A DNA stretch of 29,830 bases from a virus: positions 1 through 29,830 of the IMG/VR virus record IMGVR_UViG_3300035183_000238; one strand, written 5' to 3'. Positions 26,702-29,830 of the stretch are shown piece by piece. Each line of letters starts with the position of its first letter. The stretch's first letter is position 1. A program made the position numbers and the translations under genes. The notes below the pieces were generated by a model. It was given only the letters and a program-made list of their open reading frames with translations, was not told the DNA's origin and ran no database searches.

Positions 26702-29503
26702 ATGAGCAACCCAGTAATTCAAGCGACCTTTAACGGCGGTGAGTTTAGCCCGTTCCTCTATGCGCGCGTGGACTTGCAGAAGTATCGGCAAGGCGCGGCG
26801 TTGCTTGAGAATTTCTTCGTCGATTACCGTGGCGGAGCTAGCACAAGACAAGGCACGCGGTATGTCTTGCAGGCGTGGAAGTCAGACAAGCCGGTTCGTA
26901 TAATTCCGTTCCAACCTAGCTTTATACTTGGTTACATCCTTGAGTTTGGCGATTATTACGTGCGGCCCTTTTACAACGGCGCACCTATACTTGAAACGGC
27001 TGTTGCTGTTACCGGAGCGACACAAACAAACCCGTGCGTTATCACGGTCACGAACAACTGGTCGGTTGGGGATTGGATTTACATCTCCGGCGTCGGTGGG
27101 ATGACGCAGCTTAATAAACAGTATTTCCGGGTTAATGCTAGGACGGCAACAACTGTCACGCTTGGTGATTTGCAAGGGAATCCAGTTGACTCGACGGCAT
27201 TTCCAGCTTTCTCTGGGGCAGGAACAGCGGCGCGGGTTTACACAATAACGTCGCCTTATGCGGCAGCTGATCTGGCTTTGATTAAGTTTGCACAGAATTT
27301 AAACTCGTTGATAATCTGCCATCCAAATTACGTACCGTATGAGCTTGTTTTTGTTTCGAACACAAATTGGAGTTTTAGCCCAATTAATTTTGTTGCTAGT
27401 ATCTCGGCACCAACTGGTGTATCAGTGACAACATCGTTATCTTCAGGCAGCGTAAACTATGCGTATATTGTGACGGCTGTTAATTCATCTGGCGAAGAAA
27501 GCCCACCGTCAATTCCTGGAACGCTCAATAGCCGCCAGGATTTACGTTCGACGTCTGGTACAAACACTGTTACTTGGAATGTTGTTTCAGGCGCTGTCTC
27601 TTACAATGTTTATAAAGCAATACCAACTTATGGTGGTGTTGTTGCTTCCGGTGTTCAGTATGGTTATATTGGTACGGTTACTGGAACAACTTTACAAGAC
27701 AGTAATATCACACCGGATTTTTCTATTTCATATCCAGTGACAAGAAATCCGTTTAGTGGCTCTGGTGTATCTTCTGTTACAGTAACAAATCCGGGGGCGT
27801 ACAATTCCCCATCCACAGCACCTACCGTTTCTTTTTCAGCTCCACCATCAGGTACAACTGCGACAGGTATTTGTGCTTTTACTGGTATTGGGCTTTATAA
27901 TATAGTTGGTGGTAATGGTCATTTTTCTGCCGGTCAGATTATTACACTCAGTTACGGAATTCGACTTCGCGTCGATTCCGTTGATTCTGGTGGGTTTATT
28001 ACAGGTATTTCAATTGTAGATGGTGGATATTCTCTTGGAACAATTCCAAGCAATCCATTTAACATTGGTAACGGTGCTCAGATTAGTATAACTTGGGGAG
28101 TTATAGCAATTAACATAATAAACCCTGGTTCAGGATATTCTTCACCTCCAACAGTTACATTTTCAAGCGGCACTGCGGCGGCCACAGCAACTATAGGATC
28201 GAGCTCCCTTGGCAACCCATCTGTACCAGGTTTTGCGCAGCAACGTTTGTGGCTTGCGAATCAACAACTGGCCCCACAAACATTTAATGCTTCACAACCA
28301 GGGAATTTTTACAATTTTAACATTTCATCCCCGATACAAGCTTCTGACGCAATTGAGTCAACGCTGTCTTCTGGTATATTGAATGAAATAAAGGCGATGG
28401 TCGCACAGCAAGCTGGGATGATAATTCTTACGAATAACTCAGCATGGCTCATTACTGGCGGTCAGCCGGGGTCAGCTATTACGCCTATCAGTGTGATTGG
28501 CAATCCACAAAGTTGGATTGGTTCGAATGATGTGCCGCCAATTGTTGTGAACCATGATATTCTTTTTGTGCAGTCGAAGGGATCAGCTGTTCGGAATATG
28601 TCCTATAACTTCTATACTAACGTTTATACCGGCACTGACATTTCTGTTATGTCTAGCCATCTATTTTATGGATATCAAATCTTGGAATGGGCGCTTGCGT
28701 TGGAGCCTTTCAAGTTGATTTGGGCTGTGCGAGATGATGGTGCTTTGCTTACGTTGACCTTTATCAAAGAGCAGGAGTTCACTGCTTGGTCACATCATAT
28801 AACGCAAGGTTTATTCAAATCGATCGCAACAATTGTTGAGTCTGTTGGTGGTGTGTACAACGATGTTGTTTATGTTGTGGTGCAGCGGACGTTGAACGGA
28901 TCGCCGGTGCAATATATCGAACGCTTTGTTGATCGTACTTTCCCGTCAGGGCGGATCAGTGCTTGGTCTGTTGATAGTGGGCTTCAGTACAACTCAACAC
29001 CAACTACAACATTCTCTGGAGCCCAGCATCTTGCTGGGATGACGGTTACCGGCGTAGCCGACGGGGAAGTGATTGAACCGTTTGTAATGCCAGCAAGTGG
29101 TTCGTTCACGCTGCCAACAGCAGCCAGCGTTGTCACAATCGGGTTGCCTTTTACAGCGAAGCTTAAAACACTTGCCATTGACACTGGCGATCCAACGATA
29201 CAAGGTAAGCTTAAGAAGATACCAGACGTTACTGTTCGCTGTGTTGACACGCTCGGGATTAAGATTGGATCAAACTTTGATCGGCTTGTGCCAATGAAAG
29301 ACTTTCAGCTTGGACAAGTATCCGGCGCGTTGTCTGGGCAGGACTCACAGGTGGTTACAGACTTGGTCACTGGTGACGGTATCACAGTGCTTGATCCAAC
29401 CTACACGTTGCCAGGGCAGTATTGTATTCAGCAAGATAAACCGTACCCAGCAACGATTCTTGGTGTTATTCCAAATCTTGTTTTGGGAGATACCGCGCGA
29501 TGA
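26702..29503 (+). CDS. Tail nozzle protein (T7 gp12-like) with FN3 and beta repeats
   Basis: The 933-residue protein starts with the nozzle signature (IQATFNGGEFSPFLYARVDL, KYRQGAALLENFFVDYRGGA, RQGTRYVLQA). A fibronectin-like region lies near residues 235-350 (YAYIVTAVNSSGEESPPS, then a VVSGAVSYNVYKAI strand), followed by Gly-rich repeats VTVTNPGAYNSP, ISIVDGGYSLG and INIINPGSGYSSPPTVTF. The nozzle core resumes with LWLANQQLAPQTFNASQPG and ends with typical tail strands (YIERFVDRTF). The ATG at 26702 is preferred over an in-frame TTG at 26690 because it matches family starts. T7 gp12 is about 790 residues. The inserted part is AT-rich. Confidence 0.9.
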   Translation: MSNPVIQATFNGGEFSPFLYARVDLQKYRQGAALLENFFVDYRGGASTRQGTRYVLQAWKSDKPVRIIPFQPSFILGYILEFGDYYVRPFYNGAPILETAVAVTGATQTNPCVITVTNNWSVGDWIYISGVGGMTQLNKQYFRVNARTATTVTLGDLQGNPVDSTAFPAFSGAGTAARVYTITSPYAAADLALIKFAQNLNSLIICHPNYVPYELVFVSNTNWSFSPINFVASISAPTGVSVTTSLSSGSVNYAYIVTAVNSSGEESPPSIPGTLNSRQDLRSTSGTNTVTWNVVSGAVSYNVYKAIPTYGGVVASGVQYGYIGTVTGTTLQDSNITPDFSISYPVTRNPFSGSGVSSVTVTNPGAYNSPSTAPTVSFSAPPSGTTATGICAFTGIGLYNIVGGNGHFSAGQIITLSYGIRLRVDSVDSGGFITGISIVDGGYSLGTIPSNPFNIGNGAQISITWGVIAINIINPGSGYSSPPTVTFSSGTAAATATIGSSSLGNPSVPGFAQQRLWLANQQLAPQTFNASQPGNFYNFNISSPIQASDAIESTLSSGILNEIKAMVAQQAGMIILTNNSAWLITGGQPGSAITPISVIGNPQSWIGSNDVPPIVVNHDILFVQSKGSAVRNMSYNFYTNVYTGTDISVMSSHLFYGYQILEWALALEPFKLIWAVRDDGALLTLTFIKEQEFTAWSHHITQGLFKSIATIVESVGGVYNDVVYVVVQRTLNGSPVQYIERFVDRTFPSGRISAWSVDSGLQYNSTPTTTFSGAQHLAGMTVTGVADGEVIEPFVMPASGSFTLPTAASVVTIGLPFTAKLKTLAIDTGDPTIQGKLKKIPDVTVRCVDTLGIKIGSNFDRLVPMKDFQLGQVSGALSGQDSQVVTDLVTGDGITVLDPTYTLPGQYCIQQDKPYPATILGVIPNLVLGDTAR

Positions 29504-29830
29504 AGGTTTTATTAACCTCAGCGAGATTGGATGACGTCATCAGCTCGGTGCCGGAGGAACACCGGAAGCAGTTCTACGATTGCGCCAACACGTCTCGGCA
29601 ACTTTGGGTTGGGCTTATTGAAGGCAACGTTGTTTGTGTTTGGGGTTTGATCCCGCCGACGCTTTTGAGCTCGCGTGCGTATCTTTGGCTTTACACAACG
29701 GACAACCTTGACGGGAATGAGTTTCTTTTTGTCCGACATAGCCAGCGCGCGATTGAAGAAATGTTAAAGGAGTATTCAGTTATCTACGGACATACTGAGC
29801 CGGGCTTGCCGCGCACACATAGATGGTTGC
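29500..29830 (+). CDS. GNAT-fold internal virion protein (T7 gp13-like), 3' end cut by window edge
   Basis: About 110 residues are visible, beginning MKVLLTSARLDDVISSVPEE. The blocks VVCVWGLIPPTLLSSRAYLW, LDGNEFLFVRHSQRAIEEML and a GH near YSVIYGH match small podovirus proteins of the gp13 type that have an acetyltransferase-like fold and are needed for virion assembly. The start overlaps the nozzle stop by four bases. The rest lies beyond the window. Confidence 0.78.
   Translation, partial: MKVLLTSARLDDVISSVPEEHRKQFYDCANTSRQLWVGLIEGNVVCVWGLIPPTLLSSRAYLWLYTTDNLDGNEFLFVRHSQRAIEEMLKEYSVIYGHTEPGLPRTHRWL

Noticed and set aside
1-29830. CRISPR array, insertion sequence, integrase or attachment site
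   Set aside because: No regularly spaced repeats, transposase motifs, tyrosine or serine recombinase motifs or tRNA-like attachment core were seen.

Overview
The window is part of a tailed-phage genome with a T7-like (podovirus) virion layout and a capsid block resembling Bordetella phage BPP-1 and relatives (Bbp16-, Bbp17- and Bbp19-like proteins). A GcrA-type transcription regulator at 4255-4737 is otherwise typical of Alphaproteobacteria, so the host is probably an alphaproteobacterium, perhaps a rhizobial or Caulobacter-type bacterium. That host call is inference. The first half is fairly GC-rich and the tail-fibre region is visibly AT-richer. I see no integrase, repressor, lysis gene, tRNA, CRISPR array or insertion sequence here.

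Layout: every gene from 1 to 10885 is on the minus strand and every gene from 11180 to 29830 is on the plus strand. They diverge from a roughly 290-bp control region (10886-11179) that holds a sigma70-like promoter for each arm and a perfect 12-bp hairpin between them.

The left arm is the early/replication side. Going leftward it starts with three related small proteins (10885-10000), then a 430-bp structured gap (9568-9999) with a 54-nt inverted repeat, a 27-residue membrane mini-protein and a second promoter with an operator-like palindrome array. Next come small conserved phage proteins, including a coiled-coil protein, and a third promoter at 7853-7881 that drives four small genes. Two tandem Ala-rich paralogs follow, then a 32-residue mini-gene resembling the C-terminal tail of seryl-tRNA synthetase, a MazG-like pyrophosphohydrolase and the GcrA-like regulator. 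The arm ends with a UvrD/Rep-like helicase, small unknowns (one likely ribbon-helix-helix), a RecB/Cas4-type nuclease with an Fe-S cysteine set, and a RecA-fold ATPase that runs off the left edge. The last group looks like a DNA recombination and replication module.

The right arm is packaging and morphogenesis: GIY-YIG nuclease, small and large terminase, two small linker genes, portal, a small unknown, a Bbp19-like protein, scaffold, major capsid, Bbp16-like cement protein, a protein with a signal peptide, several beta-rich virion proteins, a zinc-ribbon protein, tail-fibre genes and a fibre chaperone, a five-repeat protein, tail adaptor (gp11-like), tail nozzle (gp12-like) and the start of a gp13-like GNAT-fold protein. 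Many junctions are ATGA, TAATG or TGATG overlaps, implying long translationally coupled operons.

The most unusual items are the SerRS-tail mini-gene inside a cassette bounded by 20-bp direct repeats, the large inverted repeat with a membrane mini-protein in one flank, and five consecutive hairpins inside the end of the small terminase gene.
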